A stretch of DNA of 64,000 bases from Alphaproteobacteria bacterium UBA1218 (GCA_002309215.1 DBXG01000023.1:1-64000); one strand, 5' to 3'. Numbered from the stretch's first letter, positions 17,923-28,472 are shown. Notes: a model not told the origin generated them from the letters alone. A program made the numbers and translations.

Positions 17923-18819
17923 ATGTATGACGTAATTATTCTGGGTTCTGGCCCCGCCGGATGGACAGCCGCAATATATTGTGGTCGCGCAAATAAAAAA
18001 ACTTTGGTTTTAACTGGCCCGTCACTTGGCGGTCAAACTGGTGAAATTGCAAAACTGGAAAACTATCCTGGTTGGAACGGTTCTGGCATGGAATTGATTT
18101 TGTTTATGAAAAATCAGGCTGAATCTTTCGGTGCTAAAACAGAATCTGCATCTGCACAAAATATCAATTTTAATCCAGATGGCACATATACTGTTGTTTG
18201 CGACAATGGCAAAACATTTGATTCACGAACAGTTATATTGGCAACCGGCGCATCTGCCAGACGTCTTGACATAGATGGTGCACGCGAATTATTTGGACAC
18301 GGTGTTTCATATTGTGCAACATGTGACGGGTTCTTTTATTCCGGCCGCGATGTTTTGGTTATTGGTGGCGGAAATACAGCATTAAACGACGCTTTATATT
18401 TGGCAGATGTCGCGAAAAATGTAAAGATTATTTACCGCAAATCTGAATTCTTCCGGGCAGAGGCTGTGTTGCGCGACCGCGTGGCAGCCAAAGAAAACAT
18501 CGAATGTATATATAACACAGAATTAAAATCTGTTGAACAGAAACCTGATTCAGATAAATTGATTGCAACAACTACGGGTGGCGATAAAATCGAATGTGAT
18601 GGAATATTTGTTGCTATTGGCCACGAAGCAAACACAGATTATTTAAGTGAAGACATTAAACGCGACGAAATCGGCCGTATAGCGCCCGAATCATTACCAT
18701 CCGGCATGTTCGTTGCCGGGGATGTAGAAAGTAATATAAAAATGCAAGTTGCAACCGCTGTTGGTACTGGGTGCAGTGCCGCAATGGACGCAATACAATA
18801 CTTAAATTCCAAAGAATAA
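17923..18819 (+). CDS. trxB: Thioredoxin reductase
   Basis: 298 residues, slightly short for the family. The FAD motif GSGPAGWTAAIY is at the N-terminus, the redox centre is CATC in SYCATCDGFF (about 132-141), the NADPH motif is GGGNTALNDALYLAD, and the C-terminal FAD motif is GMFVAGDVE. It reduces thioredoxin with NADPH in the cytosol. It has its own promoter and ribosome-binding site and is followed 21 bases later by serS. Confidence 0.94.
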   Translation: MYDVIILGSGPAGWTAAIYCGRANKKTLVLTGPSLGGQTGEIAKLENYPGWNGSGMELILFMKNQAESFGAKTESASAQNINFNPDGTYTVVCDNGKTFDSRTVILATGASARRLDIDGARELFGHGVSYCATCDGFFYSGRDVLVIGGGNTALNDALYLADVAKNVKIIYRKSEFFRAEAVLRDRVAAKENIECIYNTELKSVEQKPDSDKLIATTTGGDKIECDGIFVAIGHEANTDYLSEDIKRDEIGRIAPESLPSGMFVAGDVESNIKMQVATAVGTGCSAAMDAIQYLNSKE

Positions 18820-18840
18820 AATTATAACGGGGATAAAAAA

Positions 18841-20121
18841 ATGTTAGATATAAAATTTATTCGCGAAAATCCAGATGTTGTAAAAAACGCATGTCAGGTT
18901 AAAAGTTTTCCAGATGTGGTCGATGATATTTTGACTCTGGACAAACGCGTTCGTGAATTGAAAACAATTACACAAACAAAAACCGCTGAAAAAAACAAGA
19001 TTTCTAAAGAAATCCCAACAGCAACGGATAAAGCATCTTTGATTGCAAAATCCAAAGCGATAAGCGAAGAAATCGCAAACGAAATGGCTGAATTAGCAAG
19101 CAAAGAAAACATATTAAACGATTTACTTCATCGTGTTCCACAAATACCATCATCTGACGCACCAATTGGCCCCGATGAATCTGCAAACGTTGAAATCCGC
19201 CGTATAGGGACGCCACGCACATTTGATTTTACACCACGTCCACAATGGGATTTGTTGGATATGAACGGTTGGTGGATGCCAGAAAAAATCGGAAATATTT
19301 GTGGCACACGCACATATTGCCTGGTCGGCGAATTGGCAGAATTAGAAATGGCAGTACAAACCTATGTTATTCAGAAACTAATTTCTAAAGGTTTCACTTA
19401 TATTGAATGTCCATCTGTCACAAAACCACAAACAATATTTAATGCAGGACATTTTATGGGTTCTGATTTATCAGTTATGAACGACGATGTCTTTATGCTT
19501 GAAGGCACAGACCGCTGTTTAGCCGGTACATCTGAAATAATTATGAATGCTTTATACAGTGATGAAATATTAAACGAAAATGAATTACCTATGAAATTTG
19601 TTGGTTTTTCACCATGTTTCCGCAAAGAAGCCGGCGCTGCCGGTCGTGACACGCGCGGTCTTTATCGTTTTCATCAATTTAATAAAGTCGAACAATATGT
19701 ATTCTGCAAACCAGAAGACAGCGACAAAATGCATGAATTTTTGTTAAACAACCTGTGCGAAATTATGGAAGATTTGGAATTACCATATCGTGTAATTGCA
19801 AATTCTACCGGCGACATGGGATTCAACAAAGTCAAAATGAATGATGTCGAAGCATGGTTTCCATCTGAAAATACTTATCGCGAATTGGGTTCTTGTTCAA
19901 CCATAGGTCAATTTCAGGCACGCAGAACAAATACCAGATATCGTAAAAACGCATCTGGTGAAGTTGATTTTGTTGCAACATTAAACAATACTGGGATTGC
20001 AGTGCCACGTGCTTTGGTGCCAATAATGGAAAATCATCAAAATGCAGATGGCTCGGTCAACATACCGAAAAAACTGCAACCATTGATGGGTGGCAGAACA
20101 AAAATTGGCGGTAAACACTAA
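18841..20121 (+). CDS. serS: Seryl-tRNA synthetase
   Basis: 426 residues. It has the N-terminal coiled-coil arm that holds the tRNA long arm (about 25-105), then the class II core with motif 2 FSPCFRKEAGAAGRDTRGLYRFHQFNKVEQ (about 257-286) and motif 3 near GIAVPRALVPIMENHQ. It charges tRNA-Ser, and also tRNA-Sec where present. GGGGAT precedes the ATG. A strong terminator follows. Confidence 0.96.
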   Translation: MLDIKFIRENPDVVKNACQVKSFPDVVDDILTLDKRVRELKTITQTKTAEKNKISKEIPTATDKASLIAKSKAISEEIANEMAELASKENILNDLLHRVPQIPSSDAPIGPDESANVEIRRIGTPRTFDFTPRPQWDLLDMNGWWMPEKIGNICGTRTYCLVGELAELEMAVQTYVIQKLISKGFTYIECPSVTKPQTIFNAGHFMGSDLSVMNDDVFMLEGTDRCLAGTSEIIMNALYSDEILNENELPMKFVGFSPCFRKEAGAAGRDTRGLYRFHQFNKVEQYVFCKPEDSDKMHEFLLNNLCEIMEDLELPYRVIANSTGDMGFNKVKMNDVEAWFPSENTYRELGSCSTIGQFQARRTNTRYRKNASGEVDFVATLNNTGIAVPRALVPIMENHQNADGSVNIPKKLQPLMGGRTKIGGKH

Positions 20122-20137
20122 GAAAACCGCTGTATAC

Positions 20138-20166
20138 AAAAAAATGCCCAAACGGGCATTTTTTTA
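20138..20166 (+). terminator. Rho-independent terminator after serS
   Basis: A GC stem (ATGCCC/GGGCAT, loop AAAC) is flanked by an A-run and a run of seven T. It ends the trxB-serS unit. An extended -10 TGATATAAT (20168-20175) immediately beyond it probably starts the typA transcript. Confidence 0.85.
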
Positions 20167-20260
20167 TGATATAATAAAAAAACGCAAAAAATGTTGAAAA
20201 TACAAAATTTTAGTTTACCCTATAAGGTTGCTGAAAACATATAAACACAAAGGCATACAG

Positions 20261-22105
20261 ATGAAAATTCGTAATATTGCGATTATCGCACACGTTGACC
20301 ATGGTAAAACAACTTTGGTTGATAACATGTTGAAACAGGCTGGGACATTTCGTGAAAACGAACATGTCGAAGACCGCGTTATGGATAGTGGCGATATTGA
20401 GCGTGAACGTGGAATTACTATTTCTGCAAAACCAACTTCGATTCAATGGGGCGAATATAAAATCAATATCGTGGATACCCCGGGACACGCTGATTTTGGT
20501 GGCGAAGTAGAACGTATTTTATCTATGGTGGATGGTGTGGTTTTATTGGTGGACAGTGCCGAAGGGCCATTGCCACAAACTAAATTCGTGTTGTCCAAGG
20601 CATTAAAATTAAATCTGCGCCCTATTGTGTGTATAAATAAAATTGATCGTGGCGATGCCAGACCGGAAGAAGTTTTAACAGAAACTTTTGATTTGTTTGA
20701 TAAACTGGGGGCAACAGATTCACAACTTGATTTTCCATATTTGTATGCATGCGGTCGTGATGGTTGGGCGATTCGTGATTTGAAAGATATTGATAACCCA
20801 AACAAAGATTTAACACCATTGTTCCAATTGATAGTGGATCATGTCCCTGCCCCAGATTGCAACGGAACCAGATGCCAAATTGATGCACCTTTCACTATGT
20901 TGGCAACGACACTAGAAGCAGACCCTTATGTTGGTCGTATTTTGACTGGAAAAATCGAATCGGGAACCGTTCGTGTTGGACAAAGTGTGAAAGCAATCAA
21001 TATGCAGGGCGAATTTATTGAAAATGCCAAAATCACAAAGATTATTGAACACCAAGGTATAAACAAAGTATCACGTGATTCTGCATCTGCTGGCGACATC
21101 GTTGTTATTGCCGGTTTTTCCAAGGCAACCGTGGCAGATACATTATGCGATCCATCTGTGAACGAACCAATACCGGCTATGCCAATTGACCCACCAACAT
21201 TGACCATGACATTCTTTGTGAACACATCACCTTTGGCTGGTAAATCTGGTAAAAAATTGACTTCCCGTATGATTGGTGAAAGATTATTCCGCGAAGCTGA
21301 AACAAACATCGCATTGAAAGTTTCACAAAGTGAAAACAACGAAGCATTCGAAGTTTCAGGTCGTGGCGAATTACAATTGGGTATTTTGATTGAAACTATG
21401 CGTCGTGAAGGTTTCGAATTGTCTGTATCACGCCCACGCGTTGTTATGCAGACAGATGAAAATGGTGAAAAACTGGAACCAATCGAAGAAGTCGTTATTG
21501 ATGTAGATGATGAATTCAGCGGTGTTGTTATTGAAAAAATGACTAAACGCAAAGCAACAATAACAGAGATGAAACCATCAGGCATTGGCAAAACACGTAT
21601 TGTATTTTCTGCACCATCACGCGGTTTGATTGGTTATTTATCTGAATTCAGAACTGATACACGTGGCACAGGTATTATGAATCGCGTGTTTGATTCTTAT
21701 GGTCCATATCGTGGTCCAATCACTCAATACCGTCCAGGTGTTTTGGTTTCTATGGAAGCCGGCGCAACAACAACATACGCCTTGCACAATTTGGAACCAC
21801 GTGGTGTTTTATTTGTTGGTCCACAGACCGAGGTTTACAGCGGTATGATTGTTGGCGAACATAGCAAAGAAAACGATATAGAGGTTAATCCTGTTCGTGG
21901 CAAACAACTAACAAATGTTCGTAGTGTAACTGCTGATGAAAAATTATTCTTGGCACCGCCACGCAAAATGTCTTTGGAAGAAGCGCTGTCTTATATCCAA
22001 GATGATGAATTGGTAGAGGTTACACCAGCGACTATCCGTCTGCGTAAAAAAGAATTAGATAGTGGCAAACGTAAAAAAGCATATCGTTATGCCGAAACAG
22101 ATTAA
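20261..22105 (+). CDS. typA: Ribosome-associated GTPase TypA/BipA
   Basis: 614 residues from the ATG at 20261, which an AAAGG site precedes; the TTG at 20228 is rejected. G-domain motifs are AHVDHGKTTL, RERGITISAK, DTPGHADFGGEVER and NKIDR. An EF-Tu-like beta barrel, the BipA-type domain III/V region and the C-terminal domain unique to BipA (EALSYIQDDELVEVTPATIRLRKK) follow. It assists late large-subunit assembly and is needed under stress or at low temperature. It is flanked by terminators, so it is probably a single-gene unit. Confidence 0.96.
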   Translation: MKIRNIAIIAHVDHGKTTLVDNMLKQAGTFRENEHVEDRVMDSGDIERERGITISAKPTSIQWGEYKINIVDTPGHADFGGEVERILSMVDGVVLLVDSAEGPLPQTKFVLSKALKLNLRPIVCINKIDRGDARPEEVLTETFDLFDKLGATDSQLDFPYLYACGRDGWAIRDLKDIDNPNKDLTPLFQLIVDHVPAPDCNGTRCQIDAPFTMLATTLEADPYVGRILTGKIESGTVRVGQSVKAINMQGEFIENAKITKIIEHQGINKVSRDSASAGDIVVIAGFSKATVADTLCDPSVNEPIPAMPIDPPTLTMTFFVNTSPLAGKSGKKLTSRMIGERLFREAETNIALKVSQSENNEAFEVSGRGELQLGILIETMRREGFELSVSRPRVVMQTDENGEKLEPIEEVVIDVDDEFSGVVIEKMTKRKATITEMKPSGIGKTRIVFSAPSRGLIGYLSEFRTDTRGTGIMNRVFDSYGPYRGPITQYRPGVLVSMEAGATTTYALHNLEPRGVLFVGPQTEVYSGMIVGEHSKENDIEVNPVRGKQLTNVRSVTADEKLFLAPPRKMSLEEALSYIQDDELVEVTPATIRLRKKELDSGKRKKAYRYAETD

Positions 22106-22127
22106 AAACAAAAACGATATACAACTT

Positions 22128-22154
22128 AAAAACCGCTGTATTGGCGGTTTTTTA
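22128..22154 (+). terminator. Rho-independent terminator after typA
   Basis: AAAACCGC (22129-22136) pairs with GCGGTTTT (22144-22151) and a T-run follows. It lies 23 bases after the typA stop. Confidence 0.8.
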
Positions 22155-22162
22155 TTATTCTT

Positions 22163-22191
22163 TTGCATAAACGAATAAAAACATATATAAT
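22163..22191 (+). promoter_or_regulatory. Promoter placing the glycosyltransferase gene in a leaderless transcript
   Basis: TTGCAT (22163-22168) and TATAAT (22186-22191) are 17 bases apart, with the ATG at 22199 after a 7-base gap. No Shine-Dalgarno sequence exists because the predicted start site is at or next to the ATG. A second overlapping TATAAT (22193-22198) is too close to the ATG to act with it. Confidence 0.6.
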
Positions 22192-22198
22192 ATATAAT

Positions 22199-23041
22199 AT
22201 GCAAAACAAACAATCTAAACGCATAGCAGCAATAACCATGGCGCGGGACGATGAATTTTTTCTTTCCCGCTGGATTGCATATTATGGAAAACAATTTGGC
22301 ACAAAAAATCTATATATTTTACTGGACGGAAACGACCAAAAAGTACCTGAAAATATTGGTGATGCACATATAACAAAATTGCCACATATTCCAATGTCAC
22401 GTTCGTCTGGTGACAAATACAGAATAAACAAACTTTCTGAATTGGCGCACAAATTATTAAAACAATACGATATTGTAATTGGTTGTGATACTGACGAATT
22501 TTTGATTGTTGATCCAAAAACAAAACAGACATTATCAGAATATCTATCAAACAAAAAAATCTATACTTCTTTATCAGGGCTGGGTTTGGATATAGGCCAA
22601 CATCTATCCAAAGAAAAAACATTGGATAAAAAGGCACCATTTTTGGAACAGCGCGAATATGCCCTGCTTTCTACACGTTATACAAAACCTGTTGTTATAA
22701 CTAAACCTATTTTTTGGGGCAGCGGTTTTCACAGTATAAAACACCATAATTTTCACATTGATAAAACCTTGTATTTATTACACTTTGGCGCAATTGATAT
22801 GAAGATGCTGGAACAAAAGGCACAAAAACGTGGTACTGATTGGTTGAATCATTTGAAAAGACGCGGTAATGGAACAATCAATTTAATAACAAATAAAAAA
22901 CCAAAATCTGAAAAATGGTTAAATATTGTGCGTATTTTACAAACATATTGTCGTCCAATTTATGCACTTCGTAAACCCGCAATGTTCGGATTAAAACCTG
23001 TTATTAAGATACCAACAAGATTCAAGAAATCAGGGATATAA
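22199..23041 (+). CDS. Glycosyltransferase, family 2-like (DUF/Glyco_tranf_2_4 type)
   Basis: 280 residues. The N-terminus RIAAITMARDDEFFLSRWIAYY and the metal-binding GCDTDEFL (about 98-105) match the small GT-A glycosyltransferases often found in LPS or capsule loci. The C-terminal 60 residues are basic and probably membrane-associated. It overlaps the 3' end of the convergent GT4 gene by 20 bases. The sugar donor and acceptor are not readable from sequence; surface polysaccharide assembly is inferred from its three transferase neighbours. Confidence 0.75.
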   Translation: MQNKQSKRIAAITMARDDEFFLSRWIAYYGKQFGTKNLYILLDGNDQKVPENIGDAHITKLPHIPMSRSSGDKYRINKLSELAHKLLKQYDIVIGCDTDEFLIVDPKTKQTLSEYLSNKKIYTSLSGLGLDIGQHLSKEKTLDKKAPFLEQREYALLSTRYTKPVVITKPIFWGSGFHSIKHHNFHIDKTLYLLHFGAIDMKMLEQKAQKRGTDWLNHLKRRGNGTINLITNKKPKSEKWLNIVRILQTYCRPIYALRKPAMFGLKPVIKIPTRFKKSGI

Positions 23042-24161
23042 TTTCCTTGGCAACTGTTTTACTATCAAAACGGTTTAATGATTTTGTTGATTTTTCAACC
23101 ATCTTTTTCACATCAATATTTTTATTGTGAACATCTATCATACATTTTGCCAAATCTTCTGCATCACCAGGCTGAAAAAGCATACCACCATCGCCATTTA
23201 ATAAAATCTCACGTGGGCCACATTTACAATCAGATGCAATATTTAATGTTCCAAGAATCGCAGATTCTATCAGCACAGTTGGCAAACCTTCGCTGAAACT
23301 GGATAAAATATTTGCACGCGCGTTCTTCATATAAACAAACGGATTTTTTGTTGAGCCAACAAAAACAATTTGTTTTGATGATTCCAGATTATTTGCATAT
23401 TTTTTGTAATTATTTGCCTTGTTTCCATCACCAACAATGACTAATTTTATATTTGGTTTTTTGTTTAATAACCAAAACACATTAAAACCGTTTAATACTG
23501 TTATAATATCTTTATCTGCAGACAACCTTGATACACAGCAAAAATAATCCTCTTTTATTTTATTGAGTTTTGCATCTGTCATTTTTCTGATTGCGGCGAT
23601 ATCAAACGGATTATAAATTCGAATAAACTTACCACTTTGATTTGGATACATATCAACAATTTCGTTTATAAAGTCATCTGTCAAAGCAACAATTTTATCG
23701 TAATTATCACAATAATTTATACATTTATGTTTCAGAAATTCATCAACAGAAGAATGAAACCAGGCAATTTTACGACCTGATTTAATATGCTTGAACTCTT
23801 TATAAAAACCAAAACCATGATAATCAATAAACACATCAATATCTTGGAGTTTATGCATTCTACATACAAAACGTTTACAATTACGATATATATCACGCAA
23901 TAGATGAATGAACAACCGCCACACAACAAAATGTGGTAATTTTGTTCCCAACCATTTACAAGGATAAAGTGAATAAACTTTGATTTCTGGATGTTTATCT
24001 AAATATTCACGATATATCGGAACAGATATATTTGCATAAGTAATCAAAGATATTTCAATATTTTGGTTCTTCAACAATTCGTCAAAAGTCCGAATTAAAA
24101 CGGATTCAACACCGCCAATTTGCATATCGCGCAAACAAAAAGCCACCCGTATTTTTTTCAT
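23022..24161 (-). CDS. Glycosyltransferase family 4 (GT-B fold)
   Basis: 379 residues. The N-terminus VAFCLRDMQIGGVESVLIRT is the GT4 donor-fold opening with the Gly-Gly-Val loop. The C-terminal domain has VSRLSADKDIITVLNGF, KLVIVGDGN, and the Glu-containing SSFSEGLPTVLIESAILG that binds the nucleotide-sugar. It likely adds a hexose in LPS or capsule synthesis. Its ATG overlaps the upstream GT2 stop (ATGA), so the two are translationally coupled. Confidence 0.88.
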   Translation of the reverse strand: MKKIRVAFCLRDMQIGGVESVLIRTFDELLKNQNIEISLITYANISVPIYREYLDKHPEIKVYSLYPCKWLGTKLPHFVVWRLFIHLLRDIYRNCKRFVCRMHKLQDIDVFIDYHGFGFYKEFKHIKSGRKIAWFHSSVDEFLKHKCINYCDNYDKIVALTDDFINEIVDMYPNQSGKFIRIYNPFDIAAIRKMTDAKLNKIKEDYFCCVSRLSADKDIITVLNGFNVFWLLNKKPNIKLVIVGDGNKANNYKKYANNLESSKQIVFVGSTKNPFVYMKNARANILSSFSEGLPTVLIESAILGTLNIASDCKCGPREILLNGDGGMLFQPGDAEDLAKCMIDVHNKNIDVKKMVEKSTKSLNRFDSKTVAKEIISLIS

Positions 24162-25180
24162 CTGTTGGCCCCGATGAATTCGTATATTTTATTGCGTAAA
24201 TCATACCATTCATCTGGCACAGAATCAAAAATCCCCATTTTATTCATTTCAACAAACTCTGCACGTGCAGATTCTATCTCTTCTGGTAATTGCAAATATT
24301 TCAGTTTACGAAAAGCCCAATTCACAAAATACCACATAAACAAAGATTGCCATTTTTTCATTTGTTCTACGTCAGCCTGAGCTGCATATAATCTGTATGC
24401 CGCTTTTATCCCTGTACACAGACTTTTCATAATGCGTAATTGTTTTGCCGAAAGAACAATCCCACCAAAATTTGGTATGTAATAATATAGTGGTAATGGT
24501 GCAACTGTCACACGTGGACGCTTTAACATAATCATGGACCACCATGGGAAATCTTCAAATAAAATCCCCTTGATAAACGGCGTATCTTTAATCAAAGAAG
24601 TTTTATATAGATTCTTCCATACCTGACAATGTTTAATCAACCACTTACGATTTCGGTTAGTTCTATTATGCGTACGTTCAGTAGCATACTCAAACACATC
24701 ATCTGTTGTTCGTGTTGCAATTTTATCAATATTATATCTTTTATTGATACCGAAAGGTTTTACATTATCTGTATCCATATGCAAGACATGGCGTACCATC
24801 AGCAATGGACGATAAATCCTGTCATATGTAAAGGAAACAATATCAGATTTATTGTTTTCTGCTAATTTATAAGCGATTTCCATTGTTTGCGGATGAATAA
24901 AATCATCACTGTCCAAAAACATTACATATTCAGATTTAACATATTTCATACCCGCGTTTCTGGCATCACTTAATCCACCATTTTCTTTGTGAACAACAAT
25001 AAAACGTTTATCTGCTTTTGCATACTCTTCTGCAATTTTACCAGAATTATCAGGCGAGCCATCATCAACACAAATTGCAACCCAATCGGAAAAAGTTTGA
25101 TTTTTTACAGAATCCAGACACCTGACTAGATATTTTTCTACATTATACATTGGAATAATTATAGATATCTTTGGCGTCAT
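24158..25180 (-). CDS. Glycosyltransferase family 2
   Basis: 340 residues with a classic GT-A N-terminal domain: ISIIIPMYNVEKYLVRCLDSV, CVDDGSPDNSGKIAEEYA, NGGLSDARNAG and the metal-binding MFLDSDDFIHP. The C-terminal half is variable and rich in Arg, Trp and Tyr. It is the middle gene of the Caps_synth-GT2-GT4 minus-strand set and is preceded by AAGGAT. The role in surface polysaccharide synthesis is inferred. Confidence 0.9.
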   Translation of the reverse strand: MTPKISIIIPMYNVEKYLVRCLDSVKNQTFSDWVAICVDDGSPDNSGKIAEEYAKADKRFIVVHKENGGLSDARNAGMKYVKSEYVMFLDSDDFIHPQTMEIAYKLAENNKSDIVSFTYDRIYRPLLMVRHVLHMDTDNVKPFGINKRYNIDKIATRTTDDVFEYATERTHNRTNRNRKWLIKHCQVWKNLYKTSLIKDTPFIKGILFEDFPWWSMIMLKRPRVTVAPLPLYYYIPNFGGIVLSAKQLRIMKSLCTGIKAAYRLYAAQADVEQMKKWQSLFMWYFVNWAFRKLKYLQLPEEIESARAEFVEMNKMGIFDSVPDEWYDLRNKIYEFIGANR

Positions 25181-25190
25181 ATTAAAATCC

Positions 25191-26099
25191 TTACATTTTA
25201 TTTATCATAACATCTGCGAAAGAACCAGGAATCGGATTATCCGAACCACGATAGGTTGTTTTCTGAAAAAAAGCACCAGATGTCACATTATCAAATTTTT
25301 CTTGATTAAATGGTTCATCTTTATAAGCCCACCATAACGCATGCGTTGGATCTTGGGCAACATGTGGCATTTTATCAAAATACTTTTGTGCAGTTTTATT
25401 GCCAGTAACCAAAGTCTTGAATAATAACTGATGCATAAAATAATCAAATATATGATTTTCGTTCATCCAATAATCCAGTATCATTGCACGCCACGCAGCC
25501 AACAAATAAGCCCCCTTGCGTGCACGAATAAAACAATTTTGCATAAATGAATATGGCGAACCACCAATATCATAATTATTACCAGTTAAATAAACAAAGA
25601 AATCTTGCTCAATAATCCAATCTGGAATTGGTTCTGTCACAAAACAGGTTGAATCCAACCAAATACCACCATGTTCATAAAGCAATTCAACACGACAAAT
25701 ATCTGCAAAATGCGCGTGCCCTATTTTGCCATCTTTATATTTTTTTACTATTTGTTCTGGCAAAGAAATATAATCAAATACAGTATTTGCATCCAAAACA
25801 ATCAATTCTTGTTTACAATGACGACGAACACTGCGATAACAAGCCTTTACCAGCGCAGGGGCTTTTTCTTCACCCTGCAACCAAATAGTAAATATTTTTT
25901 CATTTTCATCATCCTTGATCGGAGCGTCTTCTTTAATCAATCTTGATACAGGCAGATACCTTTGGAAATATTTCGTCACAATCTTTGCAGTTAAATCCGT
26001 TCTTTTTTTACGTCTTTCAACGCGTGTTTTCCAAAACGGATTCAAAATATGCCCGAACAAAATTATTTGGAACAAAGCAATTTTTCTTGCAATTTTCAC
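25191..26099 (-). CDS. Capsular polysaccharide synthesis protein-like glycosyltransferase (GT32 type)
   Basis: 302 residues with a GTG start supported by AAGGGGTGA. The family features are IFTIWLQGEEKAPALVKACY, then HAHFADICRVELLYEHGGIWLDSTC (about residues 128-152), which carries the Asp-x-Asp-like site for a nucleotide-sugar. These match bacterial capsule-synthesis proteins related to eukaryotic OCH1-type transferases. It is the first gene of the sugar-transferase set and lies 21 bases after recA in the same direction, so read-through from recA is possible. Confidence 0.8.
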   Translation of the reverse strand: MKIARKIALFQIILFGHILNPFWKTRVERRKKRTDLTAKIVTKYFQRYLPVSRLIKEDAPIKDDENEKIFTIWLQGEEKAPALVKACYRSVRRHCKQELIVLDANTVFDYISLPEQIVKKYKDGKIGHAHFADICRVELLYEHGGIWLDSTCFVTEPIPDWIIEQDFFVYLTGNNYDIGGSPYSFMQNCFIRARKGAYLLAAWRAMILDYWMNENHIFDYFMHQLLFKTLVTGNKTAQKYFDKMPHVAQDPTHALWWAYKDEPFNQEKFDNVTSGAFFQKTTYRGSDNPIPGSFADVMINKM

Positions 26100-26120
26100 G
26101 AAATCACCCCTTGTATTAAA

Positions 26121-27194
26121 TTATTCAGAATCAACAACACTGTCTTCTTCTTCAATCGGCCCCGTTGTCATTTCTTCTGCAATTCCATTTGCCTTGGCCA
26201 TGATTTTATCCAACAATTCTTTTTGGGCATCTTCATGATCTTTCAACCACTGACGCGCGTTTGCTTCACCTTGACCAATACGTTCATCGTTATAAGAATA
26301 AAAACTGCCTGCTTTTTCTATAAAGTTATATTTGACACCCATATCCAATATTTCGCTTATTCTGGAAATACCTTCGCCATACATAATCTTGAAATCAACA
26401 GTTCTGAATGGTGGCGCAACCTTGTTTTTAACAATCTTGACCCGGGTTTCATTACCAATAACATTTTCTTTGTCTTTTATCGCGCCAGTTCTGCGAATAT
26501 CTAAACGCACAGAAGCATAGAATTTCAATGCATTTCCACCAGATGTTGTTTCAGGGCTACCAAACATAACACCGATTTTCATACGAATCTGGTTGATAAA
26601 AATCAACAATGTATTACTACGTGAAACACTGCCCGCCAATTTTTTTAATGACTGACTCATCAATCTGGCGGTTGTGCCCATATAAGTATCACCGATATTG
26701 CCTTCTAATTCAGCCTTTGGTACCAATGCCGCCACAGAATCAACCACAACAACATCCACTGCCCCAGATTTTATCAAAGTATCTGCGATTTCTAATGCTT
26801 GTTCACCAGAATCAGGTTGTGAAATAATTAAATTTGCAACATCTACACCCAATTTTCTGGCATATGACGGATCCAAAGCGTTTTCAGCATCAATATACGC
26901 ACATGTTCCGCCTTTCTTTTGTGCTTCCGCCACCGCATGCAAAGCCAATGTTGTTTTACCAGAAGATTCAGGCCCGTATATTTCAACAATTCTGCCACGC
27001 GGATAACCACCAATTCCCAACGCGATGTCCAACCCCAAAGAACCGGACGATATTGCCTCTATATTCTGCTGAGAACCATCACCCATTTTCATGATAGCTT
27101 CTTTACCAAATTGTTTCTGAATTTGTGCCAACGCAGATTCTAATGCAGGATTTTTTGCAATTGGCGCCACTTTTTCAACTTCTTTTTTTGCCAT
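26121..27194 (-). CDS. recA: Recombinase RecA
   Basis: 357 residues. Walker A is GPESSGKTT (about 74-82) and Walker [11 protein letters not shown]; the DNA-binding loops include [15 protein letters not shown], then [19 protein letters not shown]. The acidic C-terminal tail ([10 protein letters not shown]) is normal. It forms the strand-exchange filament and would activate any LexA-type repressor. AAAGGGG precedes the ATG. I see no obvious SOS box in the 66-base gap upstream. Confidence 0.97.
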   Translation of the reverse strand: MAKKEVEKVAPIAKNPALESALAQIQKQFGKEAIMKMGDGSQQNIEAISSGSLGLDIALGIGGYPRGRIVEIYGPESSGKTTLALHAVAEAQKKGGTCAYIDAENALDPSYARKLGVDVANLIISQPDSGEQALEIADTLIKSGAVDVVVVDSVAALVPKAELEGNIGDTYMGTTARLMSQSLKKLAGSVSRSNTLLIFINQIRMKIGVMFGSPETTSGGNALKFYASVRLDIRRTGAIKDKENVIGNETRVKIVKNKVAPPFRTVDFKIMYGEGISRISEILDMGVKYNFIEKAGSFYSYNDERIGQGEANARQWLKDHEDAQKELLDKIMAKANGIAEEMTTGPIEEEDSVVDSE

Positions 27195-27260
27195 ATATTA
27201 CCCCTTTACTTTTAGGGAAATAATACACAGAAAACCCACCTAATGCAAGGTGTATTTACA

Positions 27261-28472
27261 TCAACGTTTTGACCATAAAACCAACGTAGACAAAACCCCA
27301 GCAACCGCAGTTATCAACCACACAGCAGATGTTGTTCCAAACAACGTGATGCACAAAGTCCCTAAAACAGGTGCAATAACACTGGGGAAATTCACACTTG
27401 TCCTGAAAACACCGTAATATCTTGCCTGTTGACGTTTAGGCATATAATTAAAGAACATTAAATCGTGTGCACTTTCCATAAATGCGCCAGATATTTGCCA
27501 TAATATAAACACCGCTAACAAAGCATACCCTGTAATAAATGTAGCAATCACAGAAAAAGCCGCAAAAGACAGAAAACCCAACGCCAACCACAACCTGACA
27601 CCATACTTCTTCATCCATTTACCAATAAACATATCTATTATTATATATGGCAAAATACCAATTGATAAAACAATACCCAAGGTTTCGTTTGAAAAACCAT
27701 TTTCAATCACAACGATTGGCACATACAATAACCGAACTGAACGCAACGCATAAAAACCAAAGTTCACAAGATACGCGCGCAACATACCCGGTTTCTTGAA
27801 AAAAGAAATTGCATTGATACGCAAAGCCCTGAAAGTTTTACGAATATTGACGTGTTTCAATTTTTTATCTTTTTGCACAATACCAAAATGCTTGAAAAAC
27901 AAAAGACCAGAAAAATAAATTATACCTGCACCTAAAAACGGCATTCTGTAATTACCGCCAAACCAACCAACAACTGTCATCGCCAACATTGGCGCAACCA
28001 AGGCACCAACATTATCCCACAAATGCAAACGCGCATTTAGTTTTTCCATACCAACAGTTTTGGAAAAATCAGCCATAAATAATGGCAACAGAACACTGAC
28101 CAATGTTAATGCAGTTTGCGATGCATAATCCAAAACAATAAAAGTTTCTGGTTTTACAGAAAAACTCATCATGCAATAACACGCACCCAATGTCGCCATT
28201 GTTATATACAATAATCTTGTCTTGGTAAACCACCGTAAAATTTCGGCTGAAAAAAAGCCAACAAAAACCGCAAACAGCGCATAAACCGCTGCATAGACAC
28301 CAACCGCAGCAGATGCCATTTCTTCATTAAAAAATATTTTGAATATACTTAATAATACCAGCGAATATACTGCATTAACTATGCCACTTGAAAAACCAGT
28401 AAACAACCCCAGATTCGTAAATGAAAATCCGGTAACATTTTTTCTGATTGCAAGATATTTATCTCTGGCCAT
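27261..28472 (-). CDS. Major facilitator superfamily transporter
   Basis: 403 residues from the ATG at 28472 (GAGAG upstream); a TTG at 28487 is rejected. There are about 12 hydrophobic segments with a basic loop between halves (KDKKLKHVNIRKTFRAL). The motif-A-like loop is degenerate, and the substrate cannot be named. The late region ESAHDLMFFNYMPKRQQARYYGVFRTSVNF resembles that of drug or metabolite MFS carriers. It stands alone between recA and ruvC. Confidence 0.75.
   Translation of the reverse strand: MARDKYLAIRKNVTGFSFTNLGLFTGFSSGIVNAVYSLVLLSIFKIFFNEEMASAAVGVYAAVYALFAVFVGFFSAEILRWFTKTRLLYITMATLGACYCMMSFSVKPETFIVLDYASQTALTLVSVLLPLFMADFSKTVGMEKLNARLHLWDNVGALVAPMLAMTVVGWFGGNYRMPFLGAGIIYFSGLLFFKHFGIVQKDKKLKHVNIRKTFRALRINAISFFKKPGMLRAYLVNFGFYALRSVRLLYVPIVVIENGFSNETLGIVLSIGILPYIIIDMFIGKWMKKYGVRLWLALGFLSFAAFSVIATFITGYALLAVFILWQISGAFMESAHDLMFFNYMPKRQQARYYGVFRTSVNFPSVIAPVLGTLCITLFGTTSAVWLITAVAGVLSTLVLWSKR

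Noticed and set aside
20228..20260. A TTG start for typA, and similar TTG starts for lptG, the 22199 transferase and ftsK
   Set aside because: Good ATG starts follow. In the lptG and transferase cases the TTG is part of a -35 promoter box.
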